From: CAZRXG01 sp964603985
Lineage (GTDB): Bacteria > Chloroflexota > Anaerolineae > Aggregatilineales > UBA3940
NCBI GenBank assembly: GCA_964603985.1
Contig: CAZRXG010000021.1
Span: 4,731 to 68,730, forward strand
Length of the DNA stretch: 64,000 nt
Reading direction: 5' to 3'
The translations under genes were made by a program, and so were the position numbers. The notes under the pieces were generated by a model, which was not told where the DNA came from, ran no database searches, and worked only from the letters and a program-made list of their open reading frames with translations. Shown in pieces: positions 33,403 to 41,223 of the stretch (position 1 is the first letter of the stretch; each line of letters starts with the position of its first letter).

Positions 33403-33762
33403 TTAAAGGTCGAATTCTTCGCTGACGCTCTGCCCCAACGCGCCCTGATCCCTCAGCCGGTCGGCCAGGATAGCCCGCAGCAGGTCGAGGGCCTGGATAA
33501 TGCGCTGGTCGGCGAGCGAGTAAATCATGGACTGCCCTTCGCGCTGGGCGTTGACCAGACTGCGCTCGCGCAGCACCTTGAGGTGACGCGACACGGTGGG
33601 CTGCGAAAGTTCAAGCAGGTCGGCCAGGTCGCTGACACGGCGCGGCTGGTCGGCCAGCGTGTAGAGGATGAGGATACGGTTTGCGTCGGCCAGGGCGCTG
33701 CATATCCGGGCGTGCAGGGTTGATATCTCTTCGCGCAGTTCGCGGTGCGGCTCGTGGCTCAT
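33403..33762 (-). CDS. ArsR-family winged-helix repressor
   Basis: 119 residues. The winged helix-turn-helix is clear: ANRILILYTLADQPRRVSDL, ADLLELSQPTVSRHLKVLRE, NAQREGQSMIYSLADQRI. Only one Cys (ARICSALAD) is present, so a canonical CxC metal site is lacking; some sulfur-responsive members (BigR/SqrR type) use a Cys pair, which is also incomplete here, so the inducer is open. It heads the SQR-like operon (10 bp spacing), and the palindromic AT-rich upstream region is a likely autoregulatory operator. Confidence 0.9.
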   Translation of the reverse strand: MSHEPHRELREEISTLHARICSALADANRILILYTLADQPRRVSDLADLLELSQPTVSRHLKVLRERSLVNAQREGQSMIYSLADQRIIQALDLLRAILADRLRDQGALGQSVSEEFDL

Positions 33763-33784
33763 TTTGTGTTCCCATCTCTCATAG

Positions 33785-33850
33785 TTATATACGCATATGC
33801 GAATATATTATTACGCGCAATATCGCATATAAACAAATACGCATGTCATG
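33785..33850 (-). promoter_or_regulatory. Promoter/operator of the sulfur operon
   Basis: AT-rich region with the perfect palindrome CGCATATGCG at 33792-33801 and further half-sites (CGCATAT at 33824, CGCATG at 33840). On the minus strand TTGTTT, 17 bp, TAATAA forms a plausible promoter overlapping them. The density of CGCATAT elements is typical of an ArsR-type operator; binding is inferred. Confidence 0.55.
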
Positions 33851-34025
33851 ATTGTAGCGTGATAAATGTCACGTTGCCACCGCAATGCGCCGGGAAAGCC
33901 TGCCAGGAACGCGGTCAGCTTCCCGCATTAAGGCGCCAATTTTAACCTATTTTGTCCGCATAATTCGAGTTTAGCGTACGCAGCGGGCGGCGTCAAGCGG
34001 AGTAAGCCCTTAGGGGGATGAGAGT

Positions 34026-34424
34026 TTACGCTGACTGGTCTCGTGCCCGGCGGTGCTCGGCGATGACCTCGTATGCTTCTTCCAGCGTGGGGACGATCAC
34101 TATACTGGCAGCCGTGCTGTACACCTTGCCAAGCAGGTCGAGCAGCGTTTGTGCAAAGTGGCTGGCCCCGAAGAGCACCAGCAGCCCCACGCGTGAATGG
34201 GTGAGAGAGGGTGCCTGGGCGATCTTGGGAAAGTTGGCCAGAGTACTCTTAGGTAGTACAAGGTCTTTGAGGTTAACCAGAATGTCCACCTCGTGGTCAA
34301 CGCTCTCCAGCATCGCTTCCGACTCGCGATTCATCGCCTCAAGTTCATCCCAGGTGAACTCGCCGCTGTAGGTGGTGAGAATAATGGTCTTTTCCTCATT
34401 GTCCCACTTAATGTCGATACCCAT
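34026..34424 (-). CDS. Small alpha/beta (SpoIIAA/STAS-like) protein, tandem copy 1
   Basis: 132 residues: MGIDIKWDNEEKTIILTTYS, then GEFTWDELEAMNRESEAML, VDILVNLKDLVLP, VGLLVLFGASHFAQTLLDLL and IVPTLEEAYEVIAEHR. Alternating strands and helices with the ending EEAY(E)VIAEH resemble SpoIIAA-like/STAS proteins, which act in anti-sigma switching or lipid binding; the assignment is by pattern. Start chosen at 34424 because GAGGAGG lies 6 bp upstream. It is one of three same-length genes with exact 579-bp spacing and has no membrane segment. Confidence 0.7.
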   Translation of the reverse strand: MGIDIKWDNEEKTIILTTYSGEFTWDELEAMNRESEAMLESVDHEVDILVNLKDLVLPKSTLANFPKIAQAPSLTHSRVGLLVLFGASHFAQTLLDLLGKVYSTAASIVIVPTLEEAYEVIAEHRRARDQSA

Positions 34425-34604
34425 TGTCTGCCTCCTCGGTGAACGGGCTACGCGCCGCTGCGGGCCTGCCAAAGCGCCATGACGGGCTCACTCCGACGAT
34501 GGAACGCCGACCCTGTCAAGGGCGAAGTTGCCAGCGTCGCTAGCGGCGGGCGGGCCAAAACAAGCCAACCCCGGCGCGCCCGGGGAACAGTTCGGTCTGG
34601 TCGT

Positions 34605-35003
34605 CTACGCCGACCGGTCTCGTGCCTGGCGGTGCTCGGCGATGACCTCGTATGCTTCTTCCAGCGTGGGAACGGTCACCATACTGGTAGCGGCGTTGTA
34701 CACCTTGCTAAACAGGTCGAGCAGCGTTCGCGCAAAGTGGCTGGCCCCGAAGAACACTGTCAGCCCCACGCGCGAATGGGTGAAATAAGGTGCCTTGGCG
34801 ATCTTGGGGAAGTTGGCCAGGGCGTCTTTGGGTATTACAAGGTCTTCGAGGCTGGCCAGGATATCCACCTCGTGGTCAACGCTCTCCAGCAGCGCCTCGG
34901 TCTCGCGACTCATCGCCTCAAACTCGTCCCAGGTGTACAGGCCGCTGTAGGTGTGGCGGATGATGGTCTTTTCCTCATTATCCCACCTGACGTCGATACT
35001 CAT
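34605..35003 (-). CDS. Small alpha/beta (SpoIIAA/STAS-like) protein, tandem copy 2
   Basis: 132 residues, very similar to copy 1 along its length (WDNEEKTIIRHTYSGLYTWD, VDHEVDILASLEDLVIPK, VGLTVFFGASHFARTLLDLF). The 180-bp spacer on each side is also conserved, including GCGGGCCTGCCAAAGCGCC, so whole 579-bp units were duplicated. GAGGAGG CAGACA precedes the ATG at 35003. No phosphorylatable Ser at a clear SpoIIAA position can be assigned by eye. Function not known. Confidence 0.7.
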   Translation of the reverse strand: MSIDVRWDNEEKTIIRHTYSGLYTWDEFEAMSRETEALLESVDHEVDILASLEDLVIPKDALANFPKIAKAPYFTHSRVGLTVFFGASHFARTLLDLFSKVYNAATSMVTVPTLEEAYEVIAEHRQARDRSA

Positions 35004-35183
35004 TGTCTGCCTCCTCGGTGAACGGGCCACGCGCCGCTGCGGGCCTGCCAAAGCGCCATGACGGGTTCACTCCGACGATGGAACGCCGACCCCGTCAAAG
35101 GCGAAGTTGCCAGCATCGCTAGCAGCGGGCGGTCCAAAACCAGCCGGCCCCAGCGCGTCCGGGGGACTGTTCGGTCTGGTCGT

Positions 35184-35582
35184 CTACGCCGGTCGGTCTC
35201 GCGTCTGGCGGTGCGCGGCGATGATCTCGTATGCTTCCTCCGGCGTAGAGGCGGTCACGATGCGGGACGTTTGGTAGAAGACTTTGCCGAACAGGCCAAG
35301 CATCGTCTCGGCGAAGCGGCTGGTACCGAGCATCACAGCCAGGCCTGCGTTGGGATGGGTGAAGACGGGTGAGGATGCCATTTTGGGGTAGTTAGCCAGG
35401 GCGTCGCGGGGGATCTTGACATCTTCGATGTCGCCGATGAAATCCACCTTGTGATCGACGCTGTCCAGCATTGCTTTCAATTCGTGGTTGACGGCCTCAA
35501 GTTCGTCCCAGGTGAACTCGCCGCTGTAGGTGTGGCGGATGATGGTCTTCTCTTCGTCGTCCCACCTGACCTCGATACCCAT
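35184..35582 (-). CDS. Small alpha/beta (SpoIIAA/STAS-like) protein, tandem copy 3
   Basis: 132 residues, the most diverged of the three (WDDEEKTIIRHTYSGEFTWD, VDFIGDIEDVKIPRDALANY, LAVMLGTSRFAETMLGLFGK, TASTPEEAYEIIAAHR). It is the first gene as transcribed, and GGGAGGGTTCGCAT precedes the ATG at 35582. Its upstream sequence differs from that of copies 1 and 2, so it probably holds the original promoter. Equal length and register with the other copies show duplication without later indels. Confidence 0.7.
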   Translation of the reverse strand: MGIEVRWDDEEKTIIRHTYSGEFTWDELEAVNHELKAMLDSVDHKVDFIGDIEDVKIPRDALANYPKMASSPVFTHPNAGLAVMLGTSRFAETMLGLFGKVFYQTSRIVTASTPEEAYEIIAAHRQTRDRPA

Positions 35583-35678
35583 ATGCGAACCCTCCCGGTA
35601 GTGGTAAGGCGCAACGCCAGTATACAGCACAGGCACGCCGGGAGGCAATCGCGACTCTTGTGCGGCGAGGGAGGTCAC

Positions 35679-36911
35679 CTAGCGCTCCGTGCCGGACTCC
35701 GGCACCCACGTCACGAACAACGCGGCTGCCAGCAGGGCGAGCGCGGCCCCGAAGACGAACGGCGCGCTGGCCGTGATCTGCTGCCACAGCAGCCCGGCGA
35801 TCAGACTGGCCGGGAAGGCCGCCACCCCGACCGCCGCGTTGTAGACGCCGTAGGCCATGCCGCGTTGCCTGCGTGGGACCACGTCGGCGACGTAGGCCCT
35901 GGCCGTTCCCTCGACCGCGCCGTAGTAGACCCCGTACAGCGCGTAGAGCGCCCAGATCTGCCAGGGCACGCTCGCCAGCGCGAAGCCCAGGTAAAGCAGG
36001 CCATACACCAGCCAGCCGCCGACGATCAGCCGCCGCCGCCCGACCCGGTCGGAGAGCGCGCCCGCCGGGCCGGAAACGAGCGCGTACACCAGGTTGAAGG
36101 TGATCAGCATGCCCAGCACACCCAGGACGCTCAGGCCGCGCTCCTGCGCCCGCAGGATCAGGAAGGCGTCCGCCGAGTTGCCCAGCGCGAACACCACCAC
36201 CACGACCAGGAAGCGCCGGAAGCGGGCGTCGAAGCCGCGCAGCGAGAGGCGGAGCGCGGTTTCTTCGCCCGTCACGGGGACATCCCGCGCTCCGAGCGCC
36301 AGCGTCAGCACGGCCAGCGCGGCGGGGATCACGCTGATCAGCACCAGCCGTTGGAACGTGTCCCGCACCAGCGTCAGTGCCCCGGCCTGGGTGGCCCACA
36401 CCACACCCAGCGCGATCAGCAGGCCGATCATCGCCCCGGCGGTATCGCCCGCGCGGTGCAGCCCGAAGGCCAGCCCGCGATGCTTTTCGTCGATGCTGTC
36501 GGCTACCAGCGCGTCGCGCGGGGCGGTGCGCACACCCTTGCCCACCCGGTCGGCGAAGCGCACCGCCAGCACGCCCCACCACGAGGCTGCGAAGTACAAA
36601 AAAGGCTTGGCGACCGCCGAGATGGCGTAGCCTACCAGGGTGGGCGCTTTGCGCCTGCGCAGGCGGTCGGAGATCCAGCCGAAGACGATCTTCAGCAGGC
36701 TGGCCGTGCTCTCGGCGATGCCCTCGATCAGCCCGACGACGGTCGTGCGTGCGCCGAGCACGTTCACCAGGAAGAGCGGCAGCAGGCTGAGGAGCATCTC
36801 GCTGGAGATGTCGTTCAGGAAGCTGGTGATGGTAACAGCCCATACGTTGCGCGGCAGCGTGCGCAGGTTGGCACGCGTGCCGGGTGCGGCAGAGTCAGGT
36901 GAGAGGGACAC
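35679..36911 (-). CDS. MFS transporter
   Basis: 410 residues and about 12 membrane helices. The loop 2-3 signature is GWISDRLRRRKAPTLVGY, and FADRVGKGVRTAPRDALVAD is a conserved feature of one drug/metabolite exporter branch; a second DRVGRRRLIVGGW follows in the C-terminal half. The direction and substrate cannot be read from sequence. A GTG start at 36911 is chosen, with AAGGAG nine bases upstream; the longer frame to 37016 adds a soluble leader overlapping the tRNA promoter region. It lies 96 bp upstream of the tandem small genes on the same strand. Confidence 0.88.
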   Translation of the reverse strand: MSLSPDSAAPGTRANLRTLPRNVWAVTITSFLNDISSEMLLSLLPLFLVNVLGARTTVVGLIEGIAESTASLLKIVFGWISDRLRRRKAPTLVGYAISAVAKPFLYFAASWWGVLAVRFADRVGKGVRTAPRDALVADSIDEKHRGLAFGLHRAGDTAGAMIGLLIALGVVWATQAGALTLVRDTFQRLVLISVIPAALAVLTLALGARDVPVTGEETALRLSLRGFDARFRRFLVVVVVFALGNSADAFLILRAQERGLSVLGVLGMLITFNLVYALVSGPAGALSDRVGRRRLIVGGWLVYGLLYLGFALASVPWQIWALYALYGVYYGAVEGTARAYVADVVPRRQRGMAYGVYNAAVGVAAFPASLIAGLLWQQITASAPFVFGAALALLAAALFVTWVPESGTER

Positions 36912-37026
36912 GATGGCGGTCTCCTTCCCTAATAGCCCACTCAGAGGGAACCAATCATACTCCCCTGTGCGGCGGGCGGCAAAAAGGGTTGCCCGAACAC
37001 TACCCGCATGGTACACTACCCGTACA

Positions 37027-37099
37027 GCGCCAGTAGCTCAATGGAGAGAGCGTTGGTCTACGAAACCAAAGGTTGCAGGTTCGAATCCTGTCTGGCGCG
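37027..37099 (+). tRNA. tRNA-Arg (anticodon ACG)
   Basis: Full cloverleaf of 73 nt: acceptor GCGCCAG/CTGGCGC, D stem GCTC/GAGC, anticodon stem TTGGT/ACCAA with loop CTACGAA (anticodon ACG), variable AGGTT, T arm GCAGG-TTCGAAT-CCTGT, discriminator G. CCA is not encoded. A34 should be deaminated to inosine to read CGU/CGC/CGA. Followed by a terminator. Confidence 0.97.
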
Positions 37100-37106
37100 C
37101 CTGCCT

Positions 37107-37133
37107 GCCCCCCTCGACAGGGGGCCTTTTTGT
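37107..37133 (+). terminator. Intrinsic terminator of the tRNA-Arg gene
   Basis: CCCCCT (37109-37114) pairs with AGGGGG (37119-37124) around CGAC, followed by CCTTTTTGTTT. Confidence 0.85.
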
Positions 37134-37151
37134 TTCGGGTGGAGGGGGAAA

Positions 37152-37451
37152 ATGAAAAGAATCCTGGTGTTAGCGCTGCTGCTGAGCGTGGTGCTGTTCG
37201 CCCTGAGCGGCTGCCTGGGCGGGCCGGGGTCGTCGTTTGGCGAGGAGCGCGAGGCGAACTTCTTCACAGGCGTATGGCATGGGTTTATCTCGCCCATCGC
37301 GCTGCTGATCAGCTTCTTCAACGACAACGTCCGCATCTACGAGGCCGACAACGTCGGGCCGGTGTACGACCTGGGGTTCCTGTTCGGGGTGCTGCTGTGG
37401 CTCTCCACGCCGGAGACGGTGCGCGCGTCGCGCCGCAGGCGGCGGCGGTGA
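37152..37451 (+). CDS. Small lipoprotein with one further membrane segment
   Basis: 99 residues. The signal MKRILVLALLLSVVLFALSGC ends at the lipobox LSGC. A second hydrophobic stretch FISPIALLISFFNDNVRIYE and a third, DLGFLFGVLLWLSTPET, follow; the tail is Arg-rich (RASRRRRRR), which should stay cytoplasmic. Small proteins of this kind are widespread with no assigned role. The start at 37152 is chosen because GGAGGGGG lies directly upstream and the longer frame would run through the tRNA gene. It stands alone between the tRNA terminator and the VWA gene. Confidence 0.75.
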   Translation: MKRILVLALLLSVVLFALSGCLGGPGSSFGEEREANFFTGVWHGFISPIALLISFFNDNVRIYEADNVGPVYDLGFLFGVLLWLSTPETVRASRRRRRR

Positions 37452-37682
37452 ACCGGGCCGGTTTCCCCGTAAAACTATCACCGATCCGAGATACACTTCC
37501 CCTTGCCGCGAGTTGTGCAAATCCCCCGGATCGCCTTTAATAACCGGTAACCTACGCCGGGACGCGCGAGCGTATCGAGCGGCTGCCTGCGAGGGGCAGC
37601 GGGAACCTTTTTGCGGCGGGGAACGTCTTAACGTCAACAAGGAGCAACCGGTAAGAGGAGAAGAATCGAAAAGAAGGAGTGG

Positions 37683-39101
37683 ATGATGAACAGGAAACGG
37701 AATCTTAAATTGGCAGCGATGCTTGCGATGGCTGCGCTGGTGCTGGTTATGGTAGCCTGCGCCGCAGCAGCAGCCACCCCGGAGCCTGCCGCCGCGCCGC
37801 ATCTTGAGGAGGCTGCGGCGGAGAAAGAGAGCGAGGCCAGGTCGGACGTTGCCGCCGAGGAGCCTGCTGAAGAGGCCGGCGTGGGCAGCGGCGAGGTCGA
37901 GTACGAAGAAGCTGAGGAGATGCCCCCGGCTGCGCCTATGCCGACGGCGGAGGCTGCCGACGCAGCCAAAATGGAGGAGGCGGGCGGTCTCGGCGGGGGT
38001 GGCGGGGGCGGTGATGTTGTCACCGTGCCTGACGAGCAGTTCCAGGTCTCGTTGACGGCCGGGGAGATCGACGACAATGCGGACTTCAGCGCCTATTTGC
38101 AGTACCGGCTGGACTTCCAGCGCTTCCTGGGCGGCAGCGTGCCGGTGCACGACGTGGACATCAGCGAGCGGCACACCATCCGCGTCACCGGCTCTAACGG
38201 GCTGCCGCTGCTGGGTGCGGAGGTGCTGGTTTACGACGGGCAGAATCTGGTGACTGCGCTGCGCACGCCCGCCACCGGGATCGTGTATTTCTTCCCGTTC
38301 GCTTACCCAGCCCATGCCAACGCCAACGCCTACACCATGACGGTGCAGAAGGGGAGTAAGAGCAAGGAGTTCAGCCTGACGCGGGGGCAAACCGACGCGG
38401 TGTGGGACATGTCGCTCGACACCCGGTCGTCGCGGCAGCAGGTGCAGCTTGACGTGCTGTTCCTGCTCGACTCGACCGGCAGCATGGGCGACGAGATTGC
38501 CCAGTTGAAGGATAACATTCTGAGCATCTCGGCCCAGGTCGCAGCGCTGCCCAGCAGCCCCGACGTGCGCTTCGGGATGGTTACCTACCGCGACCGGGGG
38601 GATGTCTACGTGACGCGCACCACCGACTTCACTGCAGACGTGCGCGATTTCCAGACGGCCTTGCAAGAGGTCCAGGCGGCAGGCGGCGGCGATAACCCCG
38701 AATCGCTCAACGAGGCGCTGCACGCCGCCATCTGGGGCGTGGACTGGCGGATCGAGGACACGGTCAGCCTGATCTTCCTGGTGGCCGACGCGCCCCCGCA
38801 CCTGGATTACGGGCAGGACTACGACTACGCCGAGGAGATGATGAACGCGGCTGGCCTGGGCATCAAGATCCACCCCATCGCCTCCAGCGGACTGGACGAT
38901 CAGGGCGAGTACATCTTCCGGCAGATCGGGCAGTTCACCGGTGGGCACTTCATCTTCCTGACCTACGAGGAGACGCCGCAGACCTCCGGCGAACCGGGCA
39001 CCGAGCATCACGTGCAGGAAGAGAGCTACACGGTGGAAGACCTCGACGCGCTGGTGGTGCGGCTCATTCAGAAGGAGCTGGCGGCGCTGTCCGGCGAGTG
39101 A
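37683..39101 (+). CDS. VWA-domain lipoprotein
   Basis: 472 residues. Signal with lipobox LVMVAC, an Ala/Glu-rich low-complexity region to ~120, a beta domain (VPVHDVDISERHTIRVTGSN, PLLGAEVLVYDGQ) resembling a carboxypeptidase-regulatory/Ig-like fold, and a von Willebrand factor A domain with MIDAS LDVLFLLDSTGSMGDEIAQL. It continues with VRFGMVTYRDRGD and LIFLVADAPPHLDYG. The complete DxTGSM and later Thr/Asp residues suggest divalent-metal-dependent ligand binding at the cell surface. AAGGAG precedes ATG 37683 (a second ATG follows directly). The gene is monocistronic by position. Confidence 0.88.
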   Translation: MMNRKRNLKLAAMLAMAALVLVMVACAAAAATPEPAAAPHLEEAAAEKESEARSDVAAEEPAEEAGVGSGEVEYEEAEEMPPAAPMPTAEAADAAKMEEAGGLGGGGGGGDVVTVPDEQFQVSLTAGEIDDNADFSAYLQYRLDFQRFLGGSVPVHDVDISERHTIRVTGSNGLPLLGAEVLVYDGQNLVTALRTPATGIVYFFPFAYPAHANANAYTMTVQKGSKSKEFSLTRGQTDAVWDMSLDTRSSRQQVQLDVLFLLDSTGSMGDEIAQLKDNILSISAQVAALPSSPDVRFGMVTYRDRGDVYVTRTTDFTADVRDFQTALQEVQAAGGGDNPESLNEALHAAIWGVDWRIEDTVSLIFLVADAPPHLDYGQDYDYAEEMMNAAGLGIKIHPIASSGLDDQGEYIFRQIGQFTGGHFIFLTYEETPQTSGEPGTEHHVQEESYTVEDLDALVVRLIQKELAALSGE

Positions 39102-39201
39102 GGGTGATTGCTATACGCTGGCGGGGCGAGGGATGCCTTGCCCCGCCGGTTTGCGCGCCTGGGCGGAAAAACTGCGGGGAACTGAGGCTCTGAACTGGGC
39201 C

Positions 39202-39231
39202 TTGACTCAACCGGTAGTATGCGATTATGAT
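39202..39231 (+). promoter_or_regulatory. Sigma-70-type promoter of candidate small RNA
   Basis: TTGACT at 39202-39207, an 18-bp spacer, and TATGAT at 39226-39231. The predicted start falls near 39238, just before the first hairpin of the RNA described next. Confidence 0.55.
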
Positions 39232-39237
39232 AATGAG

Positions 39238-39366
39238 GTGGAAAGGACGATCGTCTTTCCACGGAGGAGAAAGGGGTCAGCCCCCGGTTTCGCCGACCGG
39301 GGGCTGCGTAATTGTACGGGAGTTCCACAGGAGGATAGGATTAAAGAACGCCCCGTCATTTTTTAT
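39238..39366 (+). ncRNA. Candidate structured small RNA of ~125 nt with own promoter and terminator
   Basis: Three hairpins follow the promoter. H1 GGAAAG/CTTTCC spans 39240-39260. H2 has an 11-bp perfect stem CAGCCCCCGGT/ACCGGGGGCTG at 39278-39306. H3 ACGGG..GTTC/GAAC..CCCGT at 39316-39356 is followed by TTTTTT. Two purine-rich single-stranded stretches, ACGGAGGAGAAAGGGG between H1 and H2 and ACAGGAGGATAGGA in the H3 loop, resemble CsrA-binding (ANGGA) or Shine-Dalgarno-like sites. I do not match it to a known riboswitch class. No open frame follows closely, so an independent small RNA is more likely than a leader. Confidence 0.5.
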
Positions 39367-39440
39367 TATAAGGGACTCCGAGATGATTGTATATGGGGAC
39401 TTGTGCCCATATGGGTAGTCGCCGGGCTGATGGCGGATGG

Positions 39441-39522
39441 CCTATAGCTTATGGCTTATAGCGAATGGTGAATAGCGGATGGTCGATGGCTGGGGGCCGA
39501 TAGCTGATAGCTGATAGCTAAT
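39441..39522 (+). repeat. Heptad repeat array before the glycosyltransferase
   Basis: Irregular 7-8 bp units of the CTATAGC/CTGATAG/GCTGATA type run right up to the ATG at 39523, e.g. GATAGCTGATAGCTGATAGC. Related to the arrays around the four-helix-bundle gene at 28680 and 29068. Confidence 0.6.
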
Positions 39523-40674
39523 ATGATGACTGACGGCTGCATCATCGGCATTGACTACACGGCTGCCGTTCACCAGGCGGCGGGCATCGGGCGCTACGTG
39601 CGCGAGCTGACGGCGGCGCTGGTCGACCTGCCCCACCCCATCCCGCGCCCGGACGACCTGCGGCTGTTCGTCGCGGGGACGCGAGGCACGTCGCTGCCCC
39701 CGACGCCCGGCGGCGCGACGATCCGCACCTCGCCCCTCTCCGAGCGAACCCACGCCCGATTGTGGCACCGGCTGCGGCTGCCTGTGCCGGTCGAGGCGTG
39801 GATAGGGCGGCTCGACCTGTTCCACGCGACGGACTTCGCGCTGCCGCCCACCCTGCCCCGCACCCGGACCGTCCTCACGGTGTTCGACCTGGCCTTCGAG
39901 CGTTATCCCGACGAAACGATGCCCGGCATGCGCAGCTACCTGGCGAAGGTGGTGCCGCGCTCGGTGAGGCGCGCCGACCGCGTGATCGCGATCTCGGAGG
40001 CGACACGCGCCGACCTGATTGACCTGTATGGCACACCGGCGGCGAAGGTCGAGGTGGTGCCGCCCGGCGTCGATGCCCGCTTCAACCCTCGACGCACCCC
40101 GGACGAGGAGGCCGCCGTCCGGCGTAAGTATGGGCTGCCCGCCGGGCCGCTCGTGCTGACGGTCGGCACGCTTCAGCCGCGCAAAAACCACCGGCGGCTG
40201 GTCCAGGCGTTCGCGCAGGTGCGCGGGCGGGCGACGCTGGTCATCGCGGGCGGGGAGGGATGGGCCTACGAGTCGGTGTACGAGGCGGCGCGGCAGGCGG
40301 GGCTTGCGGAGCGGGTGGCGTTTACCGGGTTCGTGGATGACGCCGACCTGCCCGCGCTGTACCGGGCGGCGACGGTCTTCGCCTACCCTGCGCTGTACGA
40401 GGGCTTCGGGCTGCCCGCGCTGGAGGCGATGGCGTCGGGCGTGCCGGTGATGGCCTCGAATGCGTCGTCGCTGCCGGAGGTGGTCGGCGAGGCGGGGCTG
40501 CTGGTCGATCCTCTGGACGTGGCGGGCATGGCGGCGGCGCTGGAGCGGCTGCTCGGCGACGAGGGGCTGCGGGCCGACCTGCGCGAGAAAGGCGTCGCCC
40601 GCGCGGCGGCGTTCACCTGGGCGCGGGCGGCGGAGTCGACGTGGGGGATCTACCGGCGGCTGCTGGGTGCATAG
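39523..40674 (+). CDS. Glycosyltransferase family 4 (GT-B)
   Basis: 383 residues. GT-B fold: N-terminal [40 protein letters not shown] at the domain boundary, and the nucleotide-sugar site [20 protein letters not shown] with [20 protein letters not shown]. It transfers a hexose from an NDP-sugar, typically for cell-surface glycans; donor and acceptor are unknown. No Shine-Dalgarno precedes the ATG because the heptad array continues to the start; the second ATG at 39526 could equally be used. The stop is 6 bp from the 3' end of the convergent DUF433 gene. It is an isolated glycosyltransferase. Confidence 0.9.
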   Translation: MMTDGCIIGIDYTAAVHQAAGIGRYVRELTAALVDLPHPIPRPDDLRLFVAGTRGTSLPPTPGGATIRTSPLSERTHARLWHRLRLPVPVEAWIGRLDLFHATDFALPPTLPRTRTVLTVFDLAFERYPDETMPGMRSYLAKVVPRSVRRADRVIAISEATRADLIDLYGTPAAKVEVVPPGVDARFNPRRTPDEEAAVRRKYGLPAGPLVLTVGTLQPRKNHRRLVQAFAQVRGRATLVIAGGEGWAYESVYEAARQAGLAERVAFTGFVDDADLPALYRAATVFAYPALYEGFGLPALEAMASGVPVMASNASSLPEVVGEAGLLVDPLDVAGMAAALERLLGDEGLRADLREKGVARAAAFTWARAAESTWGIYRRLLGA

Positions 40675-40680
40675 GGACGA

Positions 40681-41184
40681 TTATTTGCCGTCTCGCTTCT
40701 TGCCCCAGCGAGCCTCGGCGATGTGACGGCGAATCAGCCAGATTGCCCCCGATTTGCGGGCCGGGATCACCGTGTTGGCACAGGCCTTCCTGACGGCCTG
40801 CGGGCTGATGCCGTACTCTTCGGCGACCTCGGTGACGGTCAATTCCTCAAACGGGTCTTTGCCATATCGCTCCCACAAACGGCGGCGGAGTTCTTCACGC
40901 ATGGCAGCGTTTTCGGGTGGGATGGCCGCCACGGCTGCGTCGTCGTCCGCGATGAGCTTGTCGATCTCCTCCCGGTTGTCGTGGTAGTAGGCCATCGCGG
41001 CGTATATCTGGGCGGGTGTCAGGTCAAAGGCTTCAACCAGCTCCTCGACGGTTGCGCCCTGGCGGTCATAGGCATATACGATGTGATGTACCGGCAGGCG
41101 CCGTCCGGCGATGCGCGGCTTGCCACCGACCACGCCGGGGGTTTTTACAATGTGCTCAATTGCCAGTATGGTAGTCTGCGCCAT
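40681..41184 (-). CDS. DUF433 antitoxin-like protein with second helix-turn-helix
   Basis: 167 residues. The N-terminal DUF433 winged-helix is typical: HIVKTPGVVGGKPRIAGRRL, PVHHIVYAYDRQGATVEELV, DLTPAQIYAAMAYYHDNREE. A second DNA-binding-like module at the C-terminus reads TVTEVAEEYGISPQAVRKAC and IPARKSGAIWLIRRHIAEAR, as in excisionase-type HTH domains. DUF433 proteins pair with DUF5615 PIN-like toxins as antitoxins and self-repressors. It follows the toxin gene by 39 bp. TTGGAGGATTCA precedes ATG 41184, so it can be translated independently. Confidence 0.85.
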   Translation of the reverse strand: MAQTTILAIEHIVKTPGVVGGKPRIAGRRLPVHHIVYAYDRQGATVEELVEAFDLTPAQIYAAMAYYHDNREEIDKLIADDDAAVAAIPPENAAMREELRRRLWERYGKDPFEELTVTEVAEEYGISPQAVRKACANTVIPARKSGAIWLIRRHIAEARWGKKRDGK

Positions 41185-41223
41185 TGAATCCTCCAAAGAT
41201 CAACTTCTCAGATTGCATCCCAG

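Noticed and set aside
37008..37451. 147-residue frame beginning before the tRNA-Arg gene
   Set aside because: It would cross a full tRNA and its terminator; the lipoprotein signal at 37152 with its own SD is the true start.
39133..39447. 104-codon frame in the spacer before the glycosyltransferase
   Set aside because: No SD, no recognisable protein features, and it overlaps the structured RNA candidate and terminator.
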